Shown: positions 51,409-61,141, counted from the stretch's first letter. The stretch: DNA of 64,000 bases from Emcibacter sp. (GCA_021774785.1 JAJFIQ010000019.1:124001-188000); one strand, 5' to 3'. The notes: generated by a model from the sequence alone, not told the origin. Numbers and translations: made by a program.

Positions 51409-53186
51409 TATCTTACTTTAACGTAACTTCCCGGGGCATCTTCTAGAATTTCGAGTGGACCGTCACCGGGGATGCGGGCAGTTACTTTGGCGCCGGATTT
51501 TTTAGAGAGCCACTTATGCCAGTCATCCCACCATGAACCGACAACGCTCGTTGCCCCTTCCAGCCACGCATCCGCATCATGGGGCAGGTCGTCGTTGAGC
51601 CAGTGGTTATATTTCTTGGCGGATGGTGGGTTAACAACACCGGCAATATGACCGGAACCCGCCAGCATGAACCGTTTGGGGCCGGAAAAATTCCATGTGT
51701 CTTTATAGACCGACTTCCACGGACAGATGTGGTCGGTATGGGCGGCCTGAATATAGGTGGGTATGGTGACCTTTGTAAGGTCAAGTGGTGTATCATTGAG
51801 CGAGACAGCACCCGGTTTGACCAGGTTGTTATTCTTATACATATCATCCAGATACTGCAAATGGCAGGCGCGGGTCAGGCGGGTATTATCTCCGTTCCAA
51901 TAGAGCAAGTCAAAGGGGAAGGGGTCTTTGCCTTTCATATAATTATTGATAACAAAGGACCAGATTAGATCATTTGATCGCAGCATATTGAATGTATTGG
52001 ACATGGTTTTACCATCAAGATAGCCTTGTTTTTCCATATTCTGTTTCATATCTGCCAATTGTTTTTCATCGACAAAGATGGTCAGTTCCCCGGCTTCGCT
52101 GAAATCAACCTGTGTGACCAAAAATGTAGAACTGCTTATTTGGTCCAGATCATCTTTTGCCGCCAAATAGGCCAAAGTACATGACAACATGGTGCCGCCG
52201 ATGCAATATCCGACGGTATTGATTTTTTCTTCGCCAGTGGCTTTTTTTACCATTTCTATGGCAGTAAGCACGCCCAAGTTCATGTAATCATCTAACCCCA
52301 TGTCAGACATGCTCTTATCCGGGTTTCGCCATGATATGATGAAGGTGCTATAGCCCTTATCGGTCAGCCATTTGACCAGTGAATTTTCCGGACGCAGATC
52401 CAGTATATAAAATTTATTGATCCATGGCGGGATAATCAGAAGGGGTTTTTTATATTGCTTTTCCGTTGTTGGTGAATATTGGATAAGTTCAATAAGGTCA
52501 TTTCGGTAGATGACTTTGCCAGGGGTGGCACCCACATTCCGACCCAATTCAAATTTTTCATTATCGGTCATGCTAACGGTAAATTTTCCGGTTTCCGGGT
52601 CGTAATCCCGGATAATATTTTCCATACCCTTGGCCAGATTTTGACCGTTGCTTTCAACTGTTTCGCGGATTACCTCTGGATTGGTCATGGCAAAATTTGT
52701 TGGCGACATGGCATCAATGAATTGTCGGGTGAAAAAATTCATTTTTTCTTTATCATGGCCATTTTCGGGGGTTATGTCATCAGCCGCATCAGCCAGATGG
52801 CGGGAGGTCAGAAGGTAAGATTGCTTGATAAAGTCAAAAATCTGATTTTCCTGCCATTCGGCATCTTTAAATCTTTTATCGCCTCGTTCAGGCTCAATGG
52901 AAGGCTCTACCGTGTCGTCCCCCATCATTTTGCGTGATGCATTCTGCCACAGGTTCATATAGTCCTGCCACAAGTTCATTTGTTTCTCGACCAGCTGTTC
53001 CGGGTGGGAGCTATAATATTTGGTTAGTTCAAGAAGGGTTTCCCCAATATGCATGGGGTCGGTTTCTATATCGGATTTCTGGGTATTTTGGCTGTCCATA
53101 AAATCATGGGCCATTTTTTGGAATTCGGCGGTCATTTCAGCCATATTTTCAGACAGCTGTTCCATATCTGTTTTTTTTTCGCTCAT
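51405..53186 (-). CDS. phaC: Class I polyhydroxyalkanoate synthase
   Basis: PhaC polymerises (R)-3-hydroxyacyl-CoA into PHA granules. The 593-residue protein has the modified lipase box G-Y-C-I-G-G with catalytic Cys328, and conserved LIIPPWINKFYILDLRPENSLVKWL, FIISWRNPD, HTDHICPWKSVY, GSGHIAGVVNPPS. The length fits class I. The start at 53186 follows GAGGGA; an ATG at 53201 is also open. It is convergent with the TPR gene, overlapping it by four bases. No phaA/B/R genes are adjacent. Confidence 0.95.
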   Translation of the reverse strand: MSEKKTDMEQLSENMAEMTAEFQKMAHDFMDSQNTQKSDIETDPMHIGETLLELTKYYSSHPEQLVEKQMNLWQDYMNLWQNASRKMMGDDTVEPSIEPERGDKRFKDAEWQENQIFDFIKQSYLLTSRHLADAADDITPENGHDKEKMNFFTRQFIDAMSPTNFAMTNPEVIRETVESNGQNLAKGMENIIRDYDPETGKFTVSMTDNEKFELGRNVGATPGKVIYRNDLIELIQYSPTTEKQYKKPLLIIPPWINKFYILDLRPENSLVKWLTDKGYSTFIISWRNPDKSMSDMGLDDYMNLGVLTAIEMVKKATGEEKINTVGYCIGGTMLSCTLAYLAAKDDLDQISSSTFLVTQVDFSEAGELTIFVDEKQLADMKQNMEKQGYLDGKTMSNTFNMLRSNDLIWSFVINNYMKGKDPFPFDLLYWNGDNTRLTRACHLQYLDDMYKNNNLVKPGAVSLNDTPLDLTKVTIPTYIQAAHTDHICPWKSVYKDTWNFSGPKRFMLAGSGHIAGVVNPPSAKKYNHWLNDDLPHDADAWLEGATSVVGSWWDDWHKWLSKKSGAKVTARIPGDGPLEILEDAPGSYVKVRY

Positions 53187-53348
53187 ACCCGCTTCCCTCA
53201 TTTTATAAAATTTTATTATGGCGAGTATAGCATATACTACGATAGATTATTTGTTTAAATACTGTAAAAGACATTTTCCTTTACTTCCGTTTACTGTTAC
53301 ATAAAGATTCTGCAGTTTAGAGTTAAAGTTTATTAATAAGAGGAAAAA

Positions 53349-54566
53349 ATGGAAAAGGATTTCTACCGCATAAAAAGATTGCCACCGTATGTTTTTGCTG
53401 AAGTGAATGCCATGAAAGCAAAAGAACGCGCGGCAGGTGCGGATATTATTGATTTTGGTATGGGAAATCCTGATCTTACCCCGCCTCAGCATGTCATGGA
53501 CAAGCTGACTGAAACCCTGAAGAATCCAAAGGTGCATCGTTATTCCGCATCCCGTGGAATTCCGGGGTTGCGTAAGGCACTGTCCGCTTATTATGAGCGG
53601 CGTTTCAATGTGGATATTGATCCTGAAACGGAAAGCATCGTCACCCTTGGTTCAAAGGAAGGGCTTGCAAATCTTGCGCAGGCTATCACTGCTCCGGGTG
53701 ATGTAATTCTGGTACCAAACCCCAGTTATCCCATCCATCATTTCGGCTTTATTATTGCGGGAGCCACCATCCGGCATATTCCGGTTGGCGGCGGTAATGA
53801 TTTTATGGAAGGGCTGGCCAATGCGGTCAAACATTCCATACCGAAACCATTGGCAATAGTGATTAACTTTCCGTCGAATCCGACGGCAGAAGTGGTTGAC
53901 TTGGATTTTTATACAGAGATTGTTGCTTTCGCCCGTAAGCATCAGATTTATATATTGTCCGATCTGGCCTATTCTGAGATTTATTTCGATGGTAATCCAC
54001 CACCGTCCATACTGGAGGTGCCGGGGGCAAAGGAAGTTGCTATCGAATTCACATCCCTCAGCAAGACATATTCAATGGCCGGATGGCGTATGGGTTTTGC
54101 CGTGGGCAACAAAGATCTGGTTGCGGCCCTGACCCGTATGAAATCTTATGTTGATTACGGGGCTTTTACACCCATACAGGTGGCAGCAACGGCGGCCTTT
54201 AATGGCCCGCAGGATTATATTGATTATGCCCGTGGGGTGTATAAATCACGCCGTGATGTGTTGATCAAGGGCTTGGCAGAAGCCGGATGGAATGTCCCTT
54301 CTCCGGCGGCGACCATGTTTGCCTGGACAAGGGTGCCAGAGATATGGCGTGAACTTGGCTCCATGGAATTTACCAAGCAATTGCTGAAACATGCCCATGT
54401 GGCAGTATCACCGGGTGAGGGCTTCGGTGAATATGGCGAAGGCTTCGTGCGTATTGCTCTGGTGGAGAATGAACAACGCATTCGTCAGGCTGTGCGCAAT
54501 ATCAAGAAATTCATGATCGATAGCCCAAGATTGATCGAAGATATTAAGAATAGATCGGAAAAGTAA
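53349..54566 (+). CDS. PLP-dependent class I aminotransferase (AlaC/DapL-like)
   Basis: The 405-residue protein is a fold-type I aminotransferase: DFGMGNPDLTPPQHV, SLSKTYSMAGWRMGFAVGN with the PLP lysine near residue 240, and NFPSNPTAE. It resembles alanine-pyruvate and LL-diaminopimelate transaminases. Its position directly before hom (stop and start share a base) suggests a role in aspartate-family amino acid synthesis. The exact amino donor is not determined. A clear AGAGGA precedes the start. Confidence 0.88.
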   Translation: MEKDFYRIKRLPPYVFAEVNAMKAKERAAGADIIDFGMGNPDLTPPQHVMDKLTETLKNPKVHRYSASRGIPGLRKALSAYYERRFNVDIDPETESIVTLGSKEGLANLAQAITAPGDVILVPNPSYPIHHFGFIIAGATIRHIPVGGGNDFMEGLANAVKHSIPKPLAIVINFPSNPTAEVVDLDFYTEIVAFARKHQIYILSDLAYSEIYFDGNPPPSILEVPGAKEVAIEFTSLSKTYSMAGWRMGFAVGNKDLVAALTRMKSYVDYGAFTPIQVAATAAFNGPQDYIDYARGVYKSRRDVLIKGLAEAGWNVPSPAATMFAWTRVPEIWRELGSMEFTKQLLKHAHVAVSPGEGFGEYGEGFVRIALVENEQRIRQAVRNIKKFMIDSPRLIEDIKNRSEK

Positions 54567-55855
54567 TGAAATCTCTGAAAATTGCCATAGCCGGGCTGGG
54601 AACCGTTGGGGTAGGTGTTATAAAAATACTGGAAGAACACAGTGCCATGATTGCTGCGCGTACCGGACGCCGTATCGAGATCGTTGCTGTTTCTGCCAGC
54701 AATCGCAGCCGAGATCGGGGTATTGATATTTCCGGTTATGACTGGGCTGATAATGTGCTGGATTTTGCAGCGCGGGATGATGTTGATATGGTGATCGAAC
54801 TTATCGGCGGGTCTGATGGTGTTGCCAAGGAGCTGGCACAGCAGTCGTTATCCAACGGAAAATCTTTTGTCACAGCCAATAAGGCCCTGATCGCCCATCA
54901 TGGTGCTGAACTGGCTCAGAGCGCGGAAGATAATAATATAGCCATGCGCTTTGAAGCTTCTGTAGCGGGTGGTATTCCGATCATTAAATCCATTGGTGAA
55001 GGGCTGGCTGCCAATAGATTGACCAAGGTTTATGGTATCCTGAACGGCACCACAAATTACATGCTGTCCCAAATGGAAGCCACGGGCAAAGATTACGGCG
55101 AAATTCTAGAGGAAACCAAGCTTCTGGGTTATTTGGAGGCCGATCCGTCCCTTGATCTGGACGGAATTGATGCGGGTCATAAGCTTGCTATTCTAGGCAG
55201 TGTGGCCTTTGGTGTGAAAACCGATTTTGACAATGTTTATATGGAAGGTATTCGCCGGATTAAACTGGTGGATATTGAATATGCACGGGAATTGGGCTAC
55301 CGCATAAAATTATTGGGTATTTCCAGCCTTTCCGATGCCGGACTGGAACAGCGGGTACACCCCTGTCTGGTCCCAAAGTCAGCCCCTATTGCCATTGTGG
55401 ACAATGGTTTTAATGCAGTTGTCGTTGATGGTGATTATATTGACCGCACTTTCTATGAAGGGCGCGGTGCGGGAGAGGGGCCGACGGCCTCTGCGGTGGT
55501 TGCGGATATTATTGATATTGCCCGTGGTCGTTCCGGCCCGGCATTCTTTGTGCCCATCGGTGAAATGCAGGAAGCCAGGCCGGTCAGCATTTCAGACCGT
55601 AATGGCCCCTATTACATTCGCCTCCATGTGGAAGAGCAGCCGGGGGTGATCGCTGACATTACGGCGGCACTAAGAGATGAGGATGTTTCCCTTCATATCA
55701 TGCTGCAAAAGGGAAGCGAGCAGGATGGAACCGTCTATGTAATCATGGTAACCCATGAAACCCATGAAAAGCGGGTGATGAATGCCCTTGATCAAATTGA
55801 CAGTTTATCGTCTGTTATAGATAAACCTCTGGCAATCCGTATTGAGAATTTGTAA
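54566..55855 (+). CDS. hom: Homoserine dehydrogenase
   Basis: Hom reduces aspartate semialdehyde to homoserine, feeding threonine and methionine. The 429-residue protein has the NAD(P) motif AGLGTVGVGVIKIL, FEASVAGGIPIIKSI, YGILNGTTNYMLSQM, ADPSLDLDGIDAGHKLAIL, and a C-terminal ACT domain (about residues 350-425) for feedback by threonine. It is coupled to the upstream aminotransferase and followed by glpX. Confidence 0.96.
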   Translation: MKSLKIAIAGLGTVGVGVIKILEEHSAMIAARTGRRIEIVAVSASNRSRDRGIDISGYDWADNVLDFAARDDVDMVIELIGGSDGVAKELAQQSLSNGKSFVTANKALIAHHGAELAQSAEDNNIAMRFEASVAGGIPIIKSIGEGLAANRLTKVYGILNGTTNYMLSQMEATGKDYGEILEETKLLGYLEADPSLDLDGIDAGHKLAILGSVAFGVKTDFDNVYMEGIRRIKLVDIEYARELGYRIKLLGISSLSDAGLEQRVHPCLVPKSAPIAIVDNGFNAVVVDGDYIDRTFYEGRGAGEGPTASAVVADIIDIARGRSGPAFFVPIGEMQEARPVSISDRNGPYYIRLHVEEQPGVIADITAALRDEDVSLHIMLQKGSEQDGTVYVIMVTHETHEKRVMNALDQIDSLSSVIDKPLAIRIENL

Positions 55856-55907
55856 AAGAAGTTACAACATAAGATTTTGTGATTTTTAAATTAAGGAAAC
55901 ATACATT

Positions 55908-56882
55908 ATGTCCTTCGAATCAAATATGGACCGTTTGCTGGTATTAGACCTAGTTCGTGTGACAGAGGCCGCTGCGGTTTCTGCGGCGAAGCTTGTTGGT
56001 CGCGGGGATGAAAAAGCGGCGGATGCGGCGGCAGTGGATGCCATGCGGACGGCCTTGAATAATATGGATATTCAGGGACGCGTTGTAATCGGTGAGGGCG
56101 AACGGGATGAAGCTCCCATGCTGTTCATCGGTGAAGAGGTTGGAACGGGCAAAGGCCCACGGGTTGACATTGCCCTTGATCCCTTGGAAGGCACGACAAT
56201 CGCGGCAAAGGCCATGCAGAATTCATTGGCGGTCATCGCTCTTTCCGAAGAAGGTGAGATGTTGAACGCTCCGGATGTTTATATGGACAAGGTTGCCGTT
56301 GGCCCCGGTTATCCCGAAGGCATCGTTGATCTGGACAAAAGCCCAACTGAAAATATTAAAGCCGTAGCTGAAGCGAAAGGTTGTGCCGTAGGAGACATTC
56401 TGGTTTGTGTATTGGATCGTCCGCGCCATGCTAATATTATAAATGAGGTTCGTGAATCCGGTGCCCGTGTTAAATTAATCGGGGATGGTGACGTAGCTGG
56501 TATCATTGATACCACAAACATTGAAACCAGTGTCGATATCTATATGGGTTCCGGCGGCGCACCGGAAGGTGTTCTGGCGGCTGCGGCACTCCGTTGTATC
56601 GGGGGGCAGATGCAGGGTCGTCTGACTTTCCGTAACGATGATGAACGGGGCCGTGCTCACAAATGGGGTATTACCGACCTGAACCGGAAATATACCACAA
56701 TGGACTTGGCCAGTGGCGACGTAATTTTCGCCGCGACCGGCGTGACAGACGGCTATTTGCTGCGCGGAGTTCATCAAACGCCTGATGGCAATGGCTATTC
56801 AACAGAATCCGTTGTAATGCGTTCCAAAACCGGCACGGTACGTTGGGTCAAAGGCGAACATAATCGTAATGTCAATGACTGA
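55908..56882 (+). CDS. glpX: Class II fructose-1,6-bisphosphatase
   Basis: GlpX hydrolyses fructose 1,6-bisphosphate in gluconeogenesis. The 324-residue protein has the metal and substrate motifs VIGEGERDEAPML, DIALDPLEGTTIAAKAM, and GSGGAPEGVLAAAALRC. The length is normal. An AAGGAAA lies before the ATG. It overlaps recJ by 14 bases. Confidence 0.96.
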   Translation: MSFESNMDRLLVLDLVRVTEAAAVSAAKLVGRGDEKAADAAAVDAMRTALNNMDIQGRVVIGEGERDEAPMLFIGEEVGTGKGPRVDIALDPLEGTTIAAKAMQNSLAVIALSEEGEMLNAPDVYMDKVAVGPGYPEGIVDLDKSPTENIKAVAEAKGCAVGDILVCVLDRPRHANIINEVRESGARVKLIGDGDVAGIIDTTNIETSVDIYMGSGGAPEGVLAAAALRCIGGQMQGRLTFRNDDERGRAHKWGITDLNRKYTTMDLASGDVIFAATGVTDGYLLRGVHQTPDGNGYSTESVVMRSKTGTVRWVKGEHNRNVND

Positions 56883-58680
56883 TACGCCTCAGCAGGAAGA
56901 AGATTTTCTTCTTGGTGTAGAAAAGTCAGTCACCGGGCGGGCCTGGGTGCAGCGGCCCGCCGAATATCGTATTATACAGGCTATCGCACAGCAACATGCT
57001 TTGCCGGAAATCGTTGCCCGTGTTGTCGCTGGCCGTGGCATTGATCTGGAACAATCCGCAGATTTCCTGAACCCCACACTTCGGGCCGCATTGCCCGACC
57101 CTTCCCGTTTCAGGGATATGGACAAGGCCTGTGCGCGGGTGGTAGAAGCCATCCGAAAGGATCAGAAGGTTGCTGTTTTTGGTGATTATGATGTGGATGG
57201 GGCCACATCTTCGGCAATCTTAAAACGTTTCTTCTCTGCCCTGTCTCAGGACCTGATTATATATATCCCGGATCGGATAAAGGAAGGCTATGGCCCCACC
57301 GCAAAGGCCCTGCTTGACCTGAAAGCCAAGGGTGTTGATCTGGTCATTACCGTGGATTGCGGGACGGTATCTTTTGATCCTCTGCGTGCAGCCAAAGATG
57401 CCGGACTTGATGTAATCGTTATCGACCACCATCAGGCAGAACCTGCGTTGCCCGATGCGGTGGCGGTGGTCAATCCTAACCGAATTGATGAAGAAGACGG
57501 TTACGGCCAACTGGCGGCGGTCGGGGTGACATTTATTTTTATGGTCGGTATCAATCGTCTGCTCCGGCAGTCTGAATGGTATTCAGACAATGAAAGCGCA
57601 GAGCCAAAACTAATGAATATGCTCGATCTCGTGGCCCTTGGAACCATATGTGATGTGGTGCCACTGGTGGGTGTAAACCGGGCATTGGTGGCTCAGGGCT
57701 TGAAAGTGATGGCGGGACGCAGCAATGCGGGCATCCGCGCTCTTGGCGATGTGGCGGGTATCAAAGAAGAGCCGGGAACCTATCATGCGGGCTTTCTCAT
57801 TGGCCCCAGAGTGAATGCCGGGGGCAGGGTGGGCCGGGCAGAGGTCGGCTCTCTGATTCTCAGCACGGATGATGCTCAAGAGGCGGCGTGGCTTGCCAGT
57901 GAACTGCATACCTATAATGCGGAACGTCAGGCCATTGAACATATGGTTCTGGAACAGGCCATGGCTCAGGTGGCGGCTAATATAGGTCCCGGTGGAGAGG
58001 TGCCAAGTGTGATCATTGCATCCTCCAAAGGATGGCATACGGGCGTGATTGGCATCGTCGCAGGACGGTTGAAAGAATTTTATCAGCGTCCCACTATTGT
58101 CATCGGCATTGATGATAACGGTGTGGGTAAAGGTTCCGGCCGTTCCATCTACGGCGTTGATCTGGGAGCCGCCATTACGGCCGCGCGACAGGTGGATATA
58201 TTATCCGCAGGGGGTGGGCATGCCATGGCGGCGGGACTTACGGTGCAGGAAGCCTTAATTGATGATTTGTGGGTCTTTCTCACGGACAGAATGAGCAGGG
58301 CTGTAGGCGATGCGCTGAAGGGCCTGTCCCTCAAGCTGGATGGGGTATTAACCGCTTCCGGCGTGACGGTGCCGCTGGTGGATCAGTTGGGTCAGGTGGG
58401 GCCATACGGGCAGGGCAATGCCCAGCCCCGTTTCGCGCTGGCCAATGTGACGGTGCAATATGCCGATGTGGTGGGCAAGGACCATGTGAAATGTACATTA
58501 CACGGCGCGGATGGGGGCCGGATCAAGGCCATGGCCTTTCGATCGGCGGATCAACCGCTTGGTCAATTGATTTTATCGTCCTGGGGTAAACAAATTCATG
58601 TGGCGGGAACAATCCGTAAGAATAGCTGGAACGGCAATGTTTCTGCGGAAATTTTCATTGATGATGCGGCTGCCATATAA
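56869..58680 (+). CDS. recJ: Single-stranded DNA exonuclease RecJ
   Basis: RecJ is a 5'-3' ssDNA exonuclease of recombination and repair. The 603-residue protein has the DHH-family motifs VFGDYDVDGATS (about residue 103), VIDHHQAE with D186-H187-H188, and the DHHA1 SAGGGHAMAAGLT near residue 445, then the OB-fold C-terminus. It overlaps glpX. The start at 56869 has no strong ribosome site; translational coupling is likely. Confidence 0.95.
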   Translation: MSMTDTPQQEEDFLLGVEKSVTGRAWVQRPAEYRIIQAIAQQHALPEIVARVVAGRGIDLEQSADFLNPTLRAALPDPSRFRDMDKACARVVEAIRKDQKVAVFGDYDVDGATSSAILKRFFSALSQDLIIYIPDRIKEGYGPTAKALLDLKAKGVDLVITVDCGTVSFDPLRAAKDAGLDVIVIDHHQAEPALPDAVAVVNPNRIDEEDGYGQLAAVGVTFIFMVGINRLLRQSEWYSDNESAEPKLMNMLDLVALGTICDVVPLVGVNRALVAQGLKVMAGRSNAGIRALGDVAGIKEEPGTYHAGFLIGPRVNAGGRVGRAEVGSLILSTDDAQEAAWLASELHTYNAERQAIEHMVLEQAMAQVAANIGPGGEVPSVIIASSKGWHTGVIGIVAGRLKEFYQRPTIVIGIDDNGVGKGSGRSIYGVDLGAAITAARQVDILSAGGGHAMAAGLTVQEALIDDLWVFLTDRMSRAVGDALKGLSLKLDGVLTASGVTVPLVDQLGQVGPYGQGNAQPRFALANVTVQYADVVGKDHVKCTLHGADGGRIKAMAFRSADQPLGQLILSSWGKQIHVAGTIRKNSWNGNVSAEIFIDDAAAI

Positions 58681-58687
58681 GGGGCAT

Positions 58688-58706
58688 GGAAAAAAACGAT
58701 TTTTCC
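58688..58706 (+). terminator. Weak hairpin after recJ
   Basis: GGAAAAA and TTTTTCC pair around ACGA or a similar loop. There is no strong T tract, so termination is uncertain. Confidence 0.35.
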
Positions 58707-58764
58707 GAAGAAACCTGTTGACCGATGGGGTGGGAACAATTAAAACCACCTCACCGACCTAGAT

Positions 58765-58839
58765 GGCCCCTTCGTCTAGCGGTTAGGACGCGGCCCTTTC
58801 ACGGCTGAAACACGGGTTCGATTCCCGTAGGGGTCACCA
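58765..58839 (+). tRNA. tRNA-Glu (anticodon TTC)
   Basis: The cloverleaf is complete: acceptor GGCCCCT with AGGGGTC, anticodon stem CGGCC with GGCTG around the loop CTTTCAC (anticodon TTC at 58798-58800), T-arm CGGGTTCGATTCCCG, and an encoded CCA at 58837-58839. Confidence 0.97.
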
Positions 58840-58893
58840 CTCTTTTGGTAGAGCTGATGATAAAGTTTCTTTTTGATGTCATCTTGCTTTTTT

Positions 58894-58970
58894 GGCGGGG
58901 TAGCTCAGCTGGTTAGAGCAGCGGAATCATAATCCGCGTGTCGGGGGTTCAAGTCCCTCTCCCGCTACCA
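58894..58970 (+). tRNA. tRNA-Met (elongator, anticodon CAT)
   Basis: Acceptor GGCGGGG with TCCCGCT (G-T at the end), D-arm GCTCAGCTGGTTAGAGC, anticodon stem GCGGA with TCCGC around ATCATAA (CAT at 58928-58930), and CCA encoded at 58968-58970. The sequence fits elongator Met rather than tRNA-Ile2 or initiator Met. The accessory region starts right after it. Confidence 0.93.
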
Positions 58971-59051
58971 TTCTATTAGATATATCATATAGTTATCTCA
59001 TGTTGTTACTTACGCAATCTGTCAAGACGGTGGTGTCAGGTTGGTGTGCCT

Positions 59052-59360
59052 TGAGATGCCCCTAGTTTGTTAGACACCTTGCAGTTACACTATTGTTTGT
59101 TTTTCAAAATCGATTGGTGACAACAATCCATTGTTACCATGTTTTCTTTTTGGGTTGTAGAAAAACTCGATATAGTCAAACACATCCTGCCGAGCATCCT
59201 TACGGGTTGCATAGGTTCTCCGCCGTATCCGCTCTCGTTTCAATAAATGAAAAAAGCTTTCAGCCACAGCATTATCATGGCAGTTACCACGCCTACTCAT
59301 GCTGGCTTCCAGATTATGATCCGTTAGGAACTTCTGCCACTCATAACCTGTAAACTGGCT
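59052..59360 (-). pseudogene. IS3-family transposase (OrfB) 3' remnant
   Basis: The minus strand encodes the C-terminal end of an IS3-type OrfB: SQFTGYEWQKFLTDHNLEAS, then MSRRGNCHDNAVAESFFHLL, the conserved catalytic Glu in AESFF, and YNPKRKHGNNGLLSP. The frame is open to the junction at 59358-59361, where the IS6 element begins, so the gene's 5' two thirds are gone. The region after the stop (59052-59076, GGTGTCTAACAAACTAGGGG on the minus strand) looks like the IS3 right end. The remnant is dead. Confidence 0.88.
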
Positions 59361-60164
59361 TTGTCAAAGTAAACTAAAGTTGGGCAAAGAGGCATTTAAT
59401 CACAAATTATTTATGCCGTGAGAGAGCGCCATTCAGTCATAGATTCTGAACGAAATTTCTTAAATGTCTGTCTGTCTACGAGGTGTCGTTCTCCGTTAAA
59501 ATGATTGTATATTTGGGCGTGGATGGAAGTGAATTTTTGAAGTGTTTCCTCTTTCCGAAAGCCCTGCATTGCATATTCTCGTCGTCGGAAAGGCAGGTGA
59601 CTATTCTCAGCCCGATTGTTTAATCGACCTCCGGATTCTTGCTTGTTCTGGCAACCCAATTCTTTCATGGCAGCTTTATAAGACCTGAGCTTATCTGTGA
59701 CGATAGCCATCGGCAGTCCATAGCGCTTAATGAGAGATTTTAATACTTTCAGGGCGGCTTTCTTGTCTCGTCGTTTTGTTACAACGGTGTCAAGGACTTC
59801 ACCTTCATGATCGACAGCACGCCAAAGATAATGGGTTTTACCTCCGATTTTGACAAAAACCTCATCAATGTGCCACCGCCAATTTGAATATTGCTTAGGA
59901 TAAGATGTGCGTTTCTTTCTTATCTTTGCAGCCAATTCTGGGCCGAAACGGTTCCACCACAGACGGACCGTCTCGTGACAAATATCTATGCCACGTTCGA
60001 ATAGAAGGTCTTCCACATGTCTTAATGACAGGGGGAATTTGACATACATGAAAATAGCCAGACGGATAATTTCTGGCGAACTATTGAAATAACGATATGA
60101 TTTACTCATCGAATGAAGTTAAGGTCTTGTTCAAAGCTTGGCAATATTTTACTTTGACAGAACT
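59358..60164 (-). mobile_element. IS6-family insertion sequence, intact transposase
   Basis: About 807 bases with one transposase gene. The ends share TGTCAAAGTAAA: outward-left GGCTTTGTCAAAGTAAA at 59357-59373 and outward-right AGTTCTGTCAAAGTAAA at 60148-60164. IS6 elements make an 8-base target repeat, but the flanks (TGTAAACT left and TGTCAGGC right) differ, so a rearrangement has taken place. The element lies between an IS3 remnant and a second IS6 fragment. Confidence 0.85.
59411..60109 (-). CDS. IS6-family DDE transposase
   Basis: The 232-residue protein is an IS6/IS26-type transposase: the N-terminal FPLSLRHVEDLLFERGI and HETVRLWWNRFGPELA, and the DDE triad set in WRWHIDEVFVKIGGKTHYLW (first Asp), AIVTDKLRSY (second Asp), and RAENSHLPFRRREYAMQGF (Glu). 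It is full length and may be active. The start is at 60109. Confidence 0.93.
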   Translation of the reverse strand: MSKSYRYFNSSPEIIRLAIFMYVKFPLSLRHVEDLLFERGIDICHETVRLWWNRFGPELAAKIRKKRTSYPKQYSNWRWHIDEVFVKIGGKTHYLWRAVDHEGEVLDTVVTKRRDKKAALKVLKSLIKRYGLPMAIVTDKLRSYKAAMKELGCQNKQESGGRLNNRAENSHLPFRRREYAMQGFRKEETLQKFTSIHAQIYNHFNGERHLVDRQTFKKFRSESMTEWRSLTA

Positions 60165-60291
60165 TGTCAGGCCCATCAGGACTGCTAGGTGGATGATCTC
60201 AGGCAAAGTCTTAAAATAACGATATGGTTTGCTCATCGTATGAAGTTAAGATCTTGTTCTAAGCTTGGCAATATTTTACTTTGACAGAACC
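60165..60291 (-). mobile_element. Second IS6-family element, right-end fragment
   Basis: This 127-base fragment is similar to the right end of the intact IS6. It keeps the terminal repeat (GGTTCTGTCAAAGTAAA on the minus strand at 60275-60291) and the first 24 or so codons of a transposase (start at 60236, MSKPYRYFKTLPEIIHLA), which is then broken by the other element's end. It differs from the first copy at many bases, so it is a separate, older element. Confidence 0.82.
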
Positions 60292-61000
60292 GTTTTGACC
60301 GCTGAATATGCATAATTTGGCCTTCACTGACCTCTGGCTGTGCACCTTCCGCGGTTTCATCCAGTGCTAAGGATAAAAGGTCGACGACGGCTGTGAACAC
60401 TTTTGGGCTTATCGTTTTAGGAAGAGCGTTACCTACTTTTAACAAGGTATCAAGATTTGCTTGAACAAGCTGTGCAAGCGGATTTCCCCCAGAGACTCTA
60501 ATCGGCGGCGATCCCATTAACCATCGACATTTATCCAAAAAAACGTGTTTGGGAACCTGTAGTACGGTTTGTTCAAATGAATCATCGAACTTAAATTCAT
60601 AGGGACGATCGCTATCGATAAAGGTGATAGCACCTTGTTCAAGTACTATATTTTGTGAGTCTTGACGTACGATTCCTGAACCTGATTTTTGGCAAATGAA
60701 GATCAGAGAGGATTTTTCACTGCTTTTGATTGAACGGCGACTACGCCTCACAATATGGGCATCGGCAGAAACGGCCGATACACCGAAGCCATCCGAATGA
60801 ACTAATTCTATATGGCCGTTAAAATCTTCATCCTCGGCACATTCTATTTCCAAAGGTAGGAAAGCTTCCGACGTCGCTTCTTGCCAATAAACAGATCGTT
60901 TATGTGCTGGAACAGCATCAGTAATGTAGGTCTTTGAACCCTCAGTTTTAGGGTGACTGTCCATGAGTTTTGGCTCTCCTATTGCATGAATAGTCAACAT
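60233..61000 (-). pseudogene. AraC-family transcriptional regulator truncated by an IS6 end
   Basis: The minus strand encodes an AraC-binding-like N-terminal domain (ligand-sensing; residues about 20-200, with SLIFICQKSGSGIVRQ and ITFIDSDRPYEFKF). The gene-derived sequence ends at IMHIQRSK, exactly where the first DNA-binding helix of the AraC HTH domain should start; the last 19 codons are read from the IS6 end. The whole HTH region is lost, so it cannot bind DNA. The native start may be the ATG at 60964 rather than 61000. Confidence 0.85.
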
Positions 61001-61141
61001 TTAGTGCTGCCATTGTCAAGTTTTTAAACATAATTGCTATTATAGAATCTAATCAAGTCTAGAAACATGGCGTTCTTTATAAGTGGTCGCCTTTAAATTT
61101 AACGCCTCATCAAAGAGGCGACATATCAAAAGGAGCATTAC

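Noticed and set aside
59349-60172. 8-base target duplication around the intact IS6
   Set aside because: TGTAAACT on the left does not match TGTCAGGC on the right, so no simple insertion event is recorded.
60233-60291. Last 19 codons of the AraC-like frame as a real C-terminus
   Set aside because: They are read from the IS6 terminal repeat and match the same sequence at the end of the intact element.
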